Both the position numbers and the translations under genes were made by a program. The notes beneath the pieces were generated by a model. The model saw nothing but the letters and a program-made list of their open reading frames with translations. It did no database searches and had not been told where the DNA came from. A stretch of DNA of 32,562 bases, from assembly GCA_051878315.1 (NCBI GenBank), contig JBJEJW010000065.1, forward strand, positions 1-32,562, read 5' to 3'. Positions 1-9,022 of the stretch are shown one piece after another (position 1 is the stretch's first letter; the number at the start of each line of letters is the position of its first letter). This stretch comes from W0P28-013 sp051878315 (lineage in GTDB: Bacteria > Bacteroidota > Bacteroidia > Bacteroidales > Paludibacteraceae).

Positions 1-468
1 GTGGCACACGCCCTGATTAACGAAATAGCCGGCAAACCAATAACCGACGTGGAGAGTGAAGATTTTCGCGACATACGCCGCAACGGCTATGCTTACGGCC
101 TCGACAACGAAGGCTGGGTCGGTTCGTTGGAATACAACTATTGGGCGTTAGCGCACCCTATGCGCCGCATCATCAGCAGTAAAGTGAACAAAGTTACCAG
201 CGGTTTTTACGGCGAGTTTGCCGAATTCGGACTCTATATTTTCACCAAAGAAGAAATCAGCACCGTGGACATCACGAACGCCATCGACCAAATTGCGGAA
301 TTGCAATATGGTAAACGCCTACGTTACAGCACCTTATTCGTGTCGCAAATACAATCGATGTATGTATGCGACCTTGCTACGCAAAACTATCAAGACATTG
401 AAATCGACAAAGCACTTCGGCGCCGATTTTACAACGAAGCCCTACTCTGTCGCGACACGCAGCACTGA
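1..468 (+). CDS. C-terminal part of an unrecognised protein (5' end cut by window)
   Basis: The frame is open from the first base to a TGA stop, giving 155 residues. The first codon is GTG, but it lies exactly on the window edge, so it may be an internal valine and the gene is probably truncated at its 5' end. I do not recognise the family. The visible part is soluble, mixed alpha/beta in character, rich in Tyr, Arg and Ile, with no signal peptide, no membrane segment and no metal-binding motif that I can see. It ends with an Arg-rich stretch (KALRRRFYNEALL). It converges on ispG with 9 bases between the two stops, and no terminator is visible there. It is a real gene by length and codon texture, but no function can be assigned. 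Confidence 0.6.
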   Translation: MAHALINEIAGKPITDVESEDFRDIRRNGYAYGLDNEGWVGSLEYNYWALAHPMRRIISSKVNKVTSGFYGEFAEFGLYIFTKEEISTVDITNAIDQIAELQYGKRLRYSTLFVSQIQSMYVCDLATQNYQDIEIDKALRRRFYNEALLCRDTQH

Positions 469-477
469 TGTACACAC

Positions 478-2166
478 CTATTGTCTGTCGCTTTCGATAA
501 GTGCGAGCAGGCGTTCGACGGCCTCATCGGCCGGAATGTTTTTGTCGACACACGTTTTACGCCGATAAAGACTTACACGACCACGCCCTGCGCCTACATA
601 TCCGTAGTCGGCATCAGCCATTTCGCCGGGTCCATTCACAATACAACCCATCACGGCAATTTTCAGATTGGTGAGATGCGCCGTCGCAGCCTTGATGTCG
701 GCAACTGTTTTTTGCAAATCGAACATAGTGCGACCGCAACCCGGACACGAGATGTATTCGGTGCGACTGACACGCCGACGCGCAGCCTGCAAAATACCAA
801 ATGCCAGCGAGTTGACCGCTTCAACAGAAATTTGTTCGTTGAAATTTCGCAGCAAAATGCCATCGCCGAAACCATCGAGCAATAACGCGCCAAAATCGGC
901 AGCGGCTTTTATCTGCAAATCTTCGATGTCGGATTCGGCGTATTCGCGCTCAATTATCACGGGTACACGACAATCAGCCATCATCAAGCGATGGAAGAAA
1001 GCACGCATTTCGCCGATAGGATTGGTGTGTGCAGAATGTAACAGCACAAGTTTCGGATTCGATTTCAAGTTCAACAACATTTCGTCAGTCAGTTCGCCAT
1101 AGGTCAACCGACACATATCGGGAGCGTTGACGCCCAACACGAAATCGGGTTGCAAACTGCCAAAAGTACCACTTTGCGTCGCCACAACCACCAGCGCTGC
1201 ATCGCCACCAACACCGGCAACACTACACGTTTGACGTCGCGCATAGACAAATGGATTAAAATCGGGAGCGACTTGTCCATCGATAGGTTCGTGTTTGGCG
1301 CGACAAGCAATATAATCGACCAACTTACGTGCAACAGGGATCTCGCATTCTGGTGCTTCGCTCAACGACACCCGTACCGTATCGCCGATGCCATCGGCCA
1401 ACAATGCACCTATGCCAACCGCCGATTTAATGCGTCCATCTTCGCCGGCACCGGCCTCGGTAACGCCCAAATGCAACGGATAGCGCATGCCTGCTTGCGT
1501 CATTTGATCCACCAAAAGCCGCACAGCCTGCACCATAACCAACGTATTCGACGCTTTGACCGAAAGCACAATATCATGAAAATGTTCCGCCTCGCACAAA
1601 CGCAAAAATTCCATACACGATGCCGCTAATCCTTCGGGCGTATCACCGTATTTATTCATTATGCGTGGCGAAAGCGACCCATGATTCACACCGATGCGCA
1701 ACGCCGTGTGATGCTGTTTGCAAACATCCAACAACGGGCGAAGTTTCAGGCGAATTTTATCCAACTCGGCAGCCTCATCGTCGGCAGAATAATCGCCTTG
1801 TTTGCCGGCTACGAAATTACCGGGATTGATGCGCACTTTTTCGACCAACGCTGCCGCTACCTCGGCCACATGCGGATTGAAATGCACATCAGCCACAAGC
1901 GGCACCCGATACCCTGCCTCGCGCAAGACCTGATGTATATTGCCTAAACTTTGTGCTTCGCGCACACCTTGCGTTGTAAAACGCACCAATTCGCCACCGG
2001 CAGCGGCAATACGTTCGGCTTGTGCCACCGATTGCTCCACATCATTTGTATCGGTATTGGCCATTGATTGAACACGAATAGGTGCATCGCCACCCAACTC
2101 CACTTGGCCGACACGGACAGTACATGCCCGACGACGTTCATAATTAAACAACGATTTTACATACAT
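478..2166 (-). CDS. ispG: 4-hydroxy-3-methylbut-2-en-1-yl diphosphate synthase (IspG/GcpE), long form
   Basis: IspG is a cytosolic [4Fe-4S] enzyme of the MEP isoprenoid pathway that converts methylerythritol cyclodiphosphate to HMBPP. The 562-residue protein has the N-terminal TIM-barrel part (RVGQVELGGDAPIRVQSM near residues 18-35, then VADVHFNPHVA) and the C-terminal cluster domain with Cys474 and Cys477 (CPGCGRTMFDLQ), Cys508 (MGCIVNGPGE) and Glu515, which supply three Cys and one Glu ligands. About 370 residues is usual in proteobacteria; the extra middle domain (about residues 300-430) is the known long form of Bacteroidetes, chlamydiae and plants. The ATG at 2166 is kept because the protein begins in the family-typical way. 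It is last in the minus-strand run, 11 bases after the antiporter gene, so it is probably co-transcribed with it. Confidence 0.95.
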   Translation of the reverse strand: MYVKSLFNYERRRACTVRVGQVELGGDAPIRVQSMANTDTNDVEQSVAQAERIAAAGGELVRFTTQGVREAQSLGNIHQVLREAGYRVPLVADVHFNPHVAEVAAALVEKVRINPGNFVAGKQGDYSADDEAAELDKIRLKLRPLLDVCKQHHTALRIGVNHGSLSPRIMNKYGDTPEGLAASCMEFLRLCEAEHFHDIVLSVKASNTLVMVQAVRLLVDQMTQAGMRYPLHLGVTEAGAGEDGRIKSAVGIGALLADGIGDTVRVSLSEAPECEIPVARKLVDYIACRAKHEPIDGQVAPDFNPFVYARRQTCSVAGVGGDAALVVVATQSGTFGSLQPDFVLGVNAPDMCRLTYGELTDEMLLNLKSNPKLVLLHSAHTNPIGEMRAFFHRLMMADCRVPVIIEREYAESDIEDLQIKAAADFGALLLDGFGDGILLRNFNEQISVEAVNSLAFGILQAARRRVSRTEYISCPGCGRTMFDLQKTVADIKAATAHLTNLKIAVMGCIVNGPGEMADADYGYVGAGRGRVSLYRRKTCVDKNIPADEAVERLLALIESDRQ

Positions 2167-2177
2167 ACGTTAGATTC

Positions 2178-4208
2178 TTACACATGCAACGGATTGAACA
2201 ACTCACCGGTCTTTTCGGTCGATATAGTCTGACGTGGGAATATAAGGGCAAAATTGTTCTGTGCAAAATATTTGGTCAAATAATACGGTAATTTTTCGAA
2301 CAACGGGTTGTACGAAAGCGTACCTTTGCGCGCCGCCACTATCATTACCGAATCGTGTGGACGCACCGCTTTGGTTACAATCAAAAAATCTTCCCAACTG
2401 GCCAATTCGTTGTACTTGACATTCAGATTTTTGAAACGGGCACATTGTGTTTTCAGAGCGGCCATCGTATCGACATTAGCGAAAAACAGCAACGGCACAC
2501 CCAAGTTGACCACGATATTTTTCACGCGATCGAACCACAATGCAAAACCCTCTTCGAGTTCGGCCTTATCGGGTACCACCACTACCAACCGTTTAATGGT
2601 ATTGACAGGATTTTGCGAACTGCACACAAATATATTTTGACGACTTTCGTGCAATAAACGTTCGATTTTATTACCCAAAAAGGTATCGACAAAACTCGTT
2701 TTCTTATGGATATTGACCAACACATCGCTAATATCGTATTCGGCTATACACTCTGCGAGTGTGTTAGCCACATTGACACCGGTTTTGCTAATCAGCGTCA
2801 ATTTGTTGTCGGAGGCAGCCGCCAACGCCGCAGCACGTTCCAGCAAACGTTGTCCCGATGTGCCATCGGCGTCTTCGCCATGCACATTGACTGCAAATAG
2901 CGCATTTTTATTGTGCGGCGATTTAAGCAGATTAGCAACATCTATCAACTGCGGCATCGTTTCGGCATACGACATCGGTATCAGAATGCGCTCTGTTGCC
3001 GTATGTTGCGTAACGGTTTCGGCTGTCAGTTCGTCGGCAGCCAAACGACGTGCTGCGCGTTCGGTTACCACCGAGCTGATGGTACAGGTAACTAAAATCA
3101 TTACAATCGTACCATTCAACACATCGTCGTTGAGCAATCCGAGATTATAGCCAATCATCACAGCAGCCAATGTAGCAGCCGCCTGACCATTGCTTAAACC
3201 AAAGAGCAAACGTCCTTCGGTACGACCCAATCGGCAAGTGCGTTCGGTGAGCCAAGCAGCCAACCATTTCGACAACGTGGCCACGACACTCATAACTGCC
3301 GCTACCAATAAGGCTTGCGGGCTGACCAAAAAGGCCTGCACATCGATGAGCATACCAATACTTATCAAGAAAAAAGGAATAAAAATAGCATTACCCACAA
3401 ACTCGATGCGATTCATAAGCGGCGAAACGCCCGGTATCAACCGATTGAGTACCAAACCGGTGAAAAATGCGCCCAAAATTCCCTCCATGCCCACTACATC
3501 GGCTAACAACGACGCCACAAACACCATGGCCAATACAAAAATATACTGCGCCACACTATCGCCGAAACGTCCTAAAAACCACCGCGCAACCTTGGGGAAA
3601 ACGACAAAAATGACAGCGCCAACCAATAGATTCGACACGCCGAAACGCACCCAATACCACACGCCCGAACTGCCATTGTGCAATGCCACTATCACTGCCA
3701 GAATAAACAATGATGCCGTAACGGTAACAATAGTGCCGGACACTGCAATACTTACCGAACGGCTTTTGGCTATACCCATTTTGCTGACTACGGGATAGGC
3801 TATCAGCGTATGCGACGCATACATACTTGCCAGCAAAATCGACGTAACCCAATCGAACTGAAGCAGATAGACACCGGACAAGGTACCCAAAATCATCGGA
3901 ATGGCAAACGTATAAAGACCAAACACAAACCCTTTAGTCGCATTGCGGCGAAATGTATTGATATCGATTTCGAGGCCGGCCAAAAACATGATATACAAAA
4001 TGCCAACCTTGCCAAACAATTCAAAACTTGCATCGTTTGCCAACACATTCAAGCCGTTGGGACCCAGCACAATACCTGCCAAAATAAGCCCCACGATATG
4101 CGGAATACGAATGCGATTAAGCAAGGGCGCACACAATATGACCAACAATACCAACAAAAAAATGGGTATCGGATCGGTCAAAGGCAGTGTAGGCAGCCAA
4201 CACAACAT
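2178..4208 (-). CDS. CPA2-family cation/proton antiporter with C-terminal UspA-like domain
   Basis: The 676-residue protein starts with about twelve hydrophobic segments (residues about 15-385) of Kef/NhaA-type Na+(K+)/H+ exchanger character: NRIRIPHIVGLILAGIVLGP at the start, LFGKVGILYIMFLAGLEIDI, and EGILGAFFTGLVLNRLIP, which hold the conserved Gly/Pro-rich turns and the acidic residue of the family. The last roughly 270 residues are soluble and resemble a universal-stress-protein pair (ERILIPMSYAE; RLVVVVPDKAE), a layout common in Bacteroidetes members. Substrate ion cannot be told from sequence. It sits 24 bases after porX and 11 bases before ispG, so transcription is probably shared. It acts in the inner membrane in pH, Na+ or K+ balance, and may use or feed the ion gradient made by the Rnf complex also encoded here (inference). 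Confidence 0.88.
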   Translation of the reverse strand: MLCWLPTLPLTDPIPIFLLVLLVILCAPLLNRIRIPHIVGLILAGIVLGPNGLNVLANDASFELFGKVGILYIMFLAGLEIDINTFRRNATKGFVFGLYTFAIPMILGTLSGVYLLQFDWVTSILLASMYASHTLIAYPVVSKMGIAKSRSVSIAVSGTIVTVTASLFILAVIVALHNGSSGVWYWVRFGVSNLLVGAVIFVVFPKVARWFLGRFGDSVAQYIFVLAMVFVASLLADVVGMEGILGAFFTGLVLNRLIPGVSPLMNRIEFVGNAIFIPFFLISIGMLIDVQAFLVSPQALLVAAVMSVVATLSKWLAAWLTERTCRLGRTEGRLLFGLSNGQAAATLAAVMIGYNLGLLNDDVLNGTIVMILVTCTISSVVTERAARRLAADELTAETVTQHTATERILIPMSYAETMPQLIDVANLLKSPHNKNALFAVNVHGEDADGTSGQRLLERAAALAAASDNKLTLISKTGVNVANTLAECIAEYDISDVLVNIHKKTSFVDTFLGNKIERLLHESRQNIFVCSSQNPVNTIKRLVVVVPDKAELEEGFALWFDRVKNIVVNLGVPLLFFANVDTMAALKTQCARFKNLNVKYNELASWEDFLIVTKAVRPHDSVMIVAARKGTLSYNPLFEKLPYYLTKYFAQNNFALIFPRQTISTEKTGELFNPLHV

Positions 4209-4232
4209 CGCAATGCGTTTTTTTGAGTTTAA

Positions 4233-5774
4233 TTATTTCGGACTTAACGTTACAATCGGCACCAGCATTTCCTCCATCGAAATGCCACCATGCTGAAATG
4301 TATCGCTGTAGTAACTGACATAATAATTATAGTTGTTCGGATAAGCAAAGAAATCGCTACCCGTTGCAAATATATACGCCGAACTTACATTCGGGCTCGG
4401 CAAGCCGCACTTGGTCGGATGCAATATCTCGAACACTTCTTTGGGGTTGTAGCTCAACATTTTGCCAACCTTATAACGTAAATTGGTATTTGTATTTTTA
4501 TCACCAACCACTTTTATCGGTTTGTCCACATGAATAGTGCCGTGGTCGGTTGTAATCACCACCTTGAAACCTTGTCGTGCCATTTCGCGAAACAAAGCTA
4601 ACGCACTGGAATGTTTGAACCACGACAACGTCAGCGAGCGATAGGCCGAATCCGAATTGGCCAATTCGCGCATCATTTTACTGTCGGTACGAGCGTGCGA
4701 AAGCATATCCACAAAATTCAACACGCACACATTCAGCGGATTGACGCGATATTGTTTGATTTTGGCAATCACCTTATCGCCATACGACGATTCGTTGATT
4801 TTGTTGTATGTAAACGTCAGATCTTTGCGCCGGAAACGATCGAGTTGGGTACGTATCAACTCTTTCTCATTCAGGTTTTTACCCTCTTCTTCGTCTTCAT
4901 CGACCCACAAATCGGGGAACATTTGCTGAATTTGCAATGGCATCAGACCCGAAAAGATAGCGTTACGCGCATACTGCGTAGCCGTCGGCAAAATGGTATA
5001 GTACATATCTTCGCGTTCGACGGTAAAGAAATCGGACAACACATCGCGTATCATCAGCCATTGGTCGAGCCGAAAGTTGTCGATGACCACAAAAAAAACT
5101 TTTTCGCCTTGGTCGATGAGCGGGAATAGGTATTTTTTGAACAAATCGGGACTCATGGTCGGGCGCGTATCGGGCTGCTCGAACCACGACAAATAATTTT
5201 TGCGTATAAATTTGGCGAACACGCCGTTGGCCTCGTTTTTCTGCAACAGCAACATATCGCGCAAACTTTCGTCGGCATCATTTAGTTCCAATTCCCAATA
5301 GACAAGTTTACGATAGAGTTCCGCCCACGCTTCAGGCGACAAATTCTCACTGATTTGCGCACCTATCTGCATAAATTCGGCACGATAGTTCGATGCCACC
5401 TGCTCGGCAATTAGTTCCTTCTGGTGCACATGTTTCTTCAGTGTCAGCAATATCTGATTCGGGTTGACAGGTTTGATAAGGTAATCGGCGATTTTGTTGC
5501 CGACAGCCATATCCATAATGTTCTCCTCTTCGCTTTTGGTTATCATCACCACAGGAACTGCCGGTTGCAGTTGTTTAATCTGCGCCAACGTTTCGAGGCC
5601 GCTGATGCCCGGCATATTTTCGTCCAGAAATACAATGTCGAACACTTGCCGACGGCACAATTCCACGGCATCGCGACCATTGGTAGCCGTTGTCGTGCGG
5701 TAGCCCTTTCCCTCCAAAAAAATAATATACGGACGTAATAAATCTATTTCGTCATCAGCCCACAATATATTCAT
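4233..5774 (-). CDS. porX: PorX-type response regulator with PglZ (alkaline phosphatase superfamily) output domain
   Basis: The frame is open to 5843, but those first codons would overlap the upstream permease gene, and the receiver domain begins at the ATG at 5774 (MNILWADDEIDLLRPY), giving 513 residues. Residues 1-120 are a CheY-like receiver: acidic pair Asp7/Asp8, phospho-acceptor Asp51 in FLDENMPG, Thr in MITKSE and Lys in LIKPVNP. A helical linker follows, then from about residue 200 a PglZ-type alkaline-phosphatase-like domain with VVIDNFRLDQ, PTATQYAR, ITTDHGTIHVD and QHGGISMEEML, which carry the likely metal-binding Asp, Thr, Asp/His and His residues. This layout is that of PorX, which controls the type IX secretion system in Porphyromonas gingivalis with PorY and an ECF sigma factor, and is reported to have nucleotide phosphodiesterase activity. 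PorY is not in the window. It lies 34 bases after the permease gene and 24 before the antiporter. Confidence 0.9.
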   Translation of the reverse strand: MNILWADDEIDLLRPYIIFLEGKGYRTTTATNGRDAVELCRRQVFDIVFLDENMPGISGLETLAQIKQLQPAVPVVMITKSEEENIMDMAVGNKIADYLIKPVNPNQILLTLKKHVHQKELIAEQVASNYRAEFMQIGAQISENLSPEAWAELYRKLVYWELELNDADESLRDMLLLQKNEANGVFAKFIRKNYLSWFEQPDTRPTMSPDLFKKYLFPLIDQGEKVFFVVIDNFRLDQWLMIRDVLSDFFTVEREDMYYTILPTATQYARNAIFSGLMPLQIQQMFPDLWVDEDEEEGKNLNEKELIRTQLDRFRRKDLTFTYNKINESSYGDKVIAKIKQYRVNPLNVCVLNFVDMLSHARTDSKMMRELANSDSAYRSLTLSWFKHSSALALFREMARQGFKVVITTDHGTIHVDKPIKVVGDKNTNTNLRYKVGKMLSYNPKEVFEILHPTKCGLPSPNVSSAYIFATGSDFFAYPNNYNYYVSYYSDTFQHGGISMEEMLVPIVTLSPK

Positions 5775-5808
5775 AATTATTCTTGTTTTAGAAAAAAAAA
5801 TACAAACA

Positions 5809-7047
5809 TCAGCCATTGGACAAACGCCGTTGTCGCAACACACTCACAGGATAGGCCGCCAACGCAAAACCCAATGCCAATACGGTAACAAACACCAGCA
5901 CGACATCGCTCCAGCGCAACGCCACAGGATAATTCTCGATCATATAACCGGCGCCCATTTTGATGATGCCGACATGTTGCTGCAACAAGCACAGCACGAT
6001 GCCCACCACAATGCCGACCACAGTGCCATAGACGGTTATCATCCACCCCTCGCACCAAAATAGCCAACGAATTTTGGAATTACGCGCACCCAGCGCATAA
6101 AACAATTCTATATCGGCACGTTTATTGATCATCAACATCGACAGCGAACCAATGATATTACAGGTGGCTATCAATACGATGAATGTCAATATCAAAAACG
6201 TTATCCATTTCTCGATTTGCAAGATGCGATAAAAATCGGCTTGCTGTTCATAACGATTTTGTACCACAAAACCTTCGCCCAAACAGCACGCAATCGCGCT
6301 CTGCACCTTATCGACATTGGTCTTCGGTGCAAGTTTCAATTCTACGGACGACACTTCGTTGTGTTCATAATCAAACAAATTTTGTGCCAAAGCCAACGGC
6401 ACTATCAGCGTGGCATCGTCGTATTGTTGCTGGCCGGTGGCAAACACGCCCGCCAAAAACAACTCATGGCGTCGGAACGCATTATCGGGACGTGCCAAAT
6501 TGACATTGGCCAGCCGTTTCGGCACATAGAGCGTAAGTGGTGCATCGTAAGCGGCATTCAGCGCGTTAACCAACCCAATGCCGGCCATAGCACGTTCGTC
6601 AATAGAGAATTTTCCATCGACCACCAACTGTCGGATGTCGTTCAGTTCGGCATAATTAGGCGATACGCCACACACCTGCACCGGTATTTGACGATCGTTG
6701 CAGGCCAACAAGGCATTCGAGGCGCACACCTCGGCAAAAACGGCGACATCGTCCATAGCACGCACTTGTGCAAAGGCCGGTGCAGCCACATCGAAAGTAC
6801 GCCCTTCGCAGGCAGTAATGCGCAAATCGGGATCGAATGCGGTGAACGAGTTCGTTACCATATTTTCAAAACCATTCAACACCGAAAGCACACACAGCAA
6901 TGCCATAGTGCCCACCGCCACCCCGCACATCGAAACTAAAGTGATGACGTTGATGACATTGTGCGTCTTTTTTGAAAACAAATAACGTTGCGCCACAAAC
7001 CATGGCCACGCATTGATATGTTTCGCACCTAACACGTTACGACACAA
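5809..7047 (-). CDS. LolC/LolE-like FtsX-family permease
   Basis: The 412-residue protein has the layout of the FtsX/LolE permease family: an N-terminal membrane segment (about residues 30-55, ALLCVLSVLNGFENM just after it), a large periplasmic MacB-like domain, and three membrane segments in the last 150 residues (WITFLILTFIVLIATCNIIG; the segment near TVVGIVVGIVLCLL; DVVLVFVTVLALGFALAAYP). The opening FVAQRYLFSKKTHNVINVI is typical of Bacteroidetes lipoprotein-release permeases. In the family, two such permeases or a homodimer work with the LolD ATPase to release lipoproteins from the inner membrane; no ATPase gene is nearby. It starts 4 bases after rbfA, so translation is probably coupled, and porX follows. 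Lipoprotein export would suit a neighbourhood with T9SS control, but that is inference. Confidence 0.85.
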   Translation of the reverse strand: MCRNVLGAKHINAWPWFVAQRYLFSKKTHNVINVITLVSMCGVAVGTMALLCVLSVLNGFENMVTNSFTAFDPDLRITACEGRTFDVAAPAFAQVRAMDDVAVFAEVCASNALLACNDRQIPVQVCGVSPNYAELNDIRQLVVDGKFSIDERAMAGIGLVNALNAAYDAPLTLYVPKRLANVNLARPDNAFRRHELFLAGVFATGQQQYDDATLIVPLALAQNLFDYEHNEVSSVELKLAPKTNVDKVQSAIACCLGEGFVVQNRYEQQADFYRILQIEKWITFLILTFIVLIATCNIIGSLSMLMINKRADIELFYALGARNSKIRWLFWCEGWMITVYGTVVGIVVGIVLCLLQQHVGIIKMGAGYMIENYPVALRWSDVVLVFVTVLALGFALAAYPVSVLRQRRLSNG

Positions 7048-7051
7048 GCAC

Positions 7052-7387
7052 TTATTGTTTCAACAATTCATCTATATGTTCGAGTTTGTCCATCGATTCG
7101 TCGAGGCGGAACTCCAATTCGGGAACGATGCGCAACTGATGGCGTATGCGATTGCCAAGTTCGAAACGAAAATTTTTGCTGTTGGCTTGCACCAATTGCA
7201 TCATTTCAGATTGCCGATTAACAGGGAAAATGCTCAAAAACACACGCGCCAAACTCAAGTCGGCCGTTACGCGCACCTCGGTAACGGTAACCAATACGCC
7301 CGGCCGATGACGTGCGAAAAGCATAAACAATTCACCCAACTCTTTTTGCAGCAAACGCGAAACTTTTTCTTGTCTTGTTGTTTCCAT
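7052..7387 (-). CDS. rbfA: 30S ribosome-binding factor A
   Basis: RbfA is a small KH-like protein that binds the 30S subunit and helps late 16S rRNA maturation, notably in the cold. The frame is open to 7420, but the family start is the ATG at 7387 (METTRQEKVSRLLQKELGEL), which gives 111 residues, close to the usual 110-130. The upstream part would also run into the promoter at 7410-7417. Visible family features are the N-terminal helix with RxxKVxxLLQKEL, VTVTEVRVTADLSLARVFLS in the middle and a basic helix LGNRIRHQLRIVPELEF. It is first in the operon with the FtsX-family permease gene, porX, the antiporter gene and ispG; a 4-base gap to the next gene suggests coupling. Confidence 0.92.
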   Translation of the reverse strand: METTRQEKVSRLLQKELGELFMLFARHRPGVLVTVTEVRVTADLSLARVFLSIFPVNRQSEMMQLVQANSKNFRFELGNRIRHQLRIVPELEFRLDESMDKLEHIDELLKQ

Positions 7388-7409
7388 ACTTCTCTTTTTT
7401 TGCAATCTA

Positions 7410-7441
7410 CAAAGATACAAAAAAATCGGCAGACGCTACAA
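7410..7441 (-). promoter_or_regulatory. Promoter of the rbfA-porX-ispG run
   Basis: On the minus strand TATCTTTG (7410-7417) matches the Bacteroidetes -7 element TAnnTTTG, and TTG at 7439-7441 lies 21 bases upstream, matching the -33 element. Transcription would start near 7403-7406, about 17 bases before the chosen rbfA ATG, which supports that start. Confidence 0.6.
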
Positions 7442-7448
7442 CTTTTTA

Positions 7449-7476
7449 CAAAAAAGTAGCATCAGATACCCGATGC
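7449..7476 (-). terminator. Possible weak terminator after the acyltransferase gene
   Basis: Read on the minus strand, a five-base-pair stem GCATC/GATGC (7459-7476) is followed by TA, C and a run of six T. The stem is short, so this is tentative. It falls between the acyltransferase stop and the rbfA promoter, where a transcript end would be expected. Confidence 0.35.
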
Positions 7477-7502
7477 GGTTCGCGGCAGCAGCGGTATATT
7501 GG

Positions 7503-8363
7503 TTATTCGACTATGGGTTTGACCGGCCAACTATTGTGTACGATTCCTGCCATGCGTTCCATCGTATGATGTGCCTGTTCACGCAAACGGTCAACTTCCA
7601 GACCTCGCGGATTATTTTTATCAGGTACAATTGGTTCACCGATTTCGACCTGCAAAAGCGGTACATTTTTCGGGGCAAACAGTCGATAGATGCCGGTACG
7701 TTCGCGGTACGTTATCACACACGGAAGCAGTGGCATATTGTATTTGTAAGCCATGGAAAATGCGCCTTTTTGGAATGGACGTAGCGGCTTGTAAAAATCC
7801 CAGCGCGATGCCTCTGGAAAGATATGAAACCAATATCCACGACGATGAAACTCGTCGAATGCTTCGTTGAATCGTTTCAGAGCAGCCATACCGGCCTCTT
7901 TTTGGGGAATAGGGATGCCGCCGACGACACGCAGAAAGAAGTTATCTTTGGTTGAGAAATTTGGAGCAAACATCGGGGTGCGTGTCGTATGACGCGCTTT
8001 GACAGCCAACAACACACACGGACAATCCAAGCGATACATGTGGTTAGCAATGGTGATAGCCCCGCCACGCAATACATCTCGGTATTTTTTCAGATTTTCA
8101 CGACCTTTGTAGCGCAATCCCATCTGCACATGCAATTTGATGCGCAGTCCGCACTGCAGTAGCAATTTCCACATCGACCAATTCAGAAAACGGTATTTGA
8201 ACGATTGATCAAGATACGGATAATGCTCATCGACAAGTACTTGGCGGTCGTACACCGGTTGGTACAGACGTTCGTACGGATTATCCTCCGGATAATCGAC
8301 TCCCACATCGGGAATATAAACATGTGATTCGGTTTCGAGTGCGGTATAACGTTTGTTTTGCAT
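7503..8363 (-). CDS. PlsC-like lysophospholipid/acyl acyltransferase
   Basis: The protein (286 residues) has the acyltransferase motif NHMYRLD (Asn107, His108, Asp113), the catalytic NHx4D box in the form NH....D, and FPEASR at 182-187, a variant of the substrate-binding FPEGTR box. A further PlsC-like block is LPCVITYRER near residue 215. The first 100 residues are rich in Tyr and Asp and lack a clear signal peptide; one weakly hydrophobic stretch (WSMWKLLLQCGLRIKL) may sit at the membrane. Family members move a fatty acyl group from acyl-ACP or acyl-CoA to a lysolipid or other hydroxyl. The exact acceptor is unknown. It follows a HAD hydrolase gene by 20 bases and is downstream of two GH3 genes, so it may act on a lipid made by that group (inference). 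Confidence 0.85.
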   Translation of the reverse strand: MQNKRYTALETESHVYIPDVGVDYPEDNPYERLYQPVYDRQVLVDEHYPYLDQSFKYRFLNWSMWKLLLQCGLRIKLHVQMGLRYKGRENLKKYRDVLRGGAITIANHMYRLDCPCVLLAVKARHTTRTPMFAPNFSTKDNFFLRVVGGIPIPQKEAGMAALKRFNEAFDEFHRRGYWFHIFPEASRWDFYKPLRPFQKGAFSMAYKYNMPLLPCVITYRERTGIYRLFAPKNVPLLQVEIGEPIVPDKNNPRGLEVDRLREQAHHTMERMAGIVHNSWPVKPIVE

Positions 8364-8383
8364 AATTTATTTTGATGATGGAG

Positions 8384-9010
8384 TTAGTGGTTATCTATCA
8401 GATAAAATTTAGCACCGACCGCACGCGCACTTGCGCCATCGGTATCGTCCCTATCGCCGATAAACAGACAGTTGCCTGCCGGGACATTCAGCATTTCGAC
8501 CACTCGAGCCGCACTTTCGCGTGCCGGTTTCAAGCCACCCAACTGCGGTGCCGACACCACCACATCGAACCTATCGGTATGCAAGCCAAGTGCCGCCAAT
8601 TTTTCGGGGACGCAACCGTAATCGGAATAGACGGCTATGCGAATATGTCGTTTGCGGCATTCTGTCAACAGTGGTTCGACCCACGCATTCAGACGATAGC
8701 GTCGGCGAATGGTTCGCACCATTGATGGCATATAAACACGAAAATACCAGCATCGGGCAATACGCGGTGTATAGAGATGCGTCTGCGCCATACGACGAAA
8801 AAAACTATCGTAAAAAGCCGCTTCGGTGCCAAAGTGTTGCCCTTTCAGTCGTTTGCGCGCGTTTTGTTCGGCAGCCAACAACGGCAGTGTACACAAGTGC
8901 TGCATCACCAAACGGCGAGCAATGTGCCGTTTGTCGTAGAGCGTGCCATCAAGGTCGAGCACAACCGCTTGCACCGTTTCTGTCAGGACATGATTGATGG
9001 ATGTTGTCAT
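8384..9010 (-). CDS. HAD-superfamily hydrolase (phosphatase-like)
   Basis: The 208-residue protein shows all four HAD motifs: motif I VVLDLDGTLYD with Asp19 (nucleophile) and Asp21, motif II Ser in AVYSDYG, motif III Lys in GGLKPARES, and motif IV GDRDDTDGASA at about 185-195. Between motifs I and II lies a mainly helical cap of about 80 residues, rich in Arg, as in C1-cap phosphatases of the phosphoglycolate phosphatase type. It is a soluble cytosolic protein that most likely dephosphorylates a small metabolite; the substrate cannot be read from sequence. It starts 12 bases after the GH3 gene and ends 20 bases before the acyltransferase gene, so the four are probably one transcript. The ATG at 9010 is the only sensible start. 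Confidence 0.88.
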   Translation of the reverse strand: MTTSINHVLTETVQAVVLDLDGTLYDKRHIARRLVMQHLCTLPLLAAEQNARKRLKGQHFGTEAAFYDSFFRRMAQTHLYTPRIARCWYFRVYMPSMVRTIRRRYRLNAWVEPLLTECRKRHIRIAVYSDYGCVPEKLAALGLHTDRFDVVVSAPQLGGLKPARESAARVVEMLNVPAGNCLFIGDRDDTDGASARAVGAKFYLIDNH

Positions 9011-9022
9011 ATACCCGTTCGT

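Noticed and set aside
3190..4296. Several plus-strand open frames of 117 to 202 codons within the antiporter gene
   Set aside because: They mirror membrane-segment codons of the antiporter, giving Thr/Asn/Lys-rich products with no domain. They are shadows.
5775..5843. Longer N-terminus of PorX with extra 23 codons
   Set aside because: The extension would overlap the end of the permease gene, and the receiver domain starts exactly at the ATG at 5774.
6217..6939. A 240-codon plus-strand open frame within the FtsX-family permease gene
   Set aside because: The opposite strand encodes a permease with clear membrane segments and family sequence; this frame has none.
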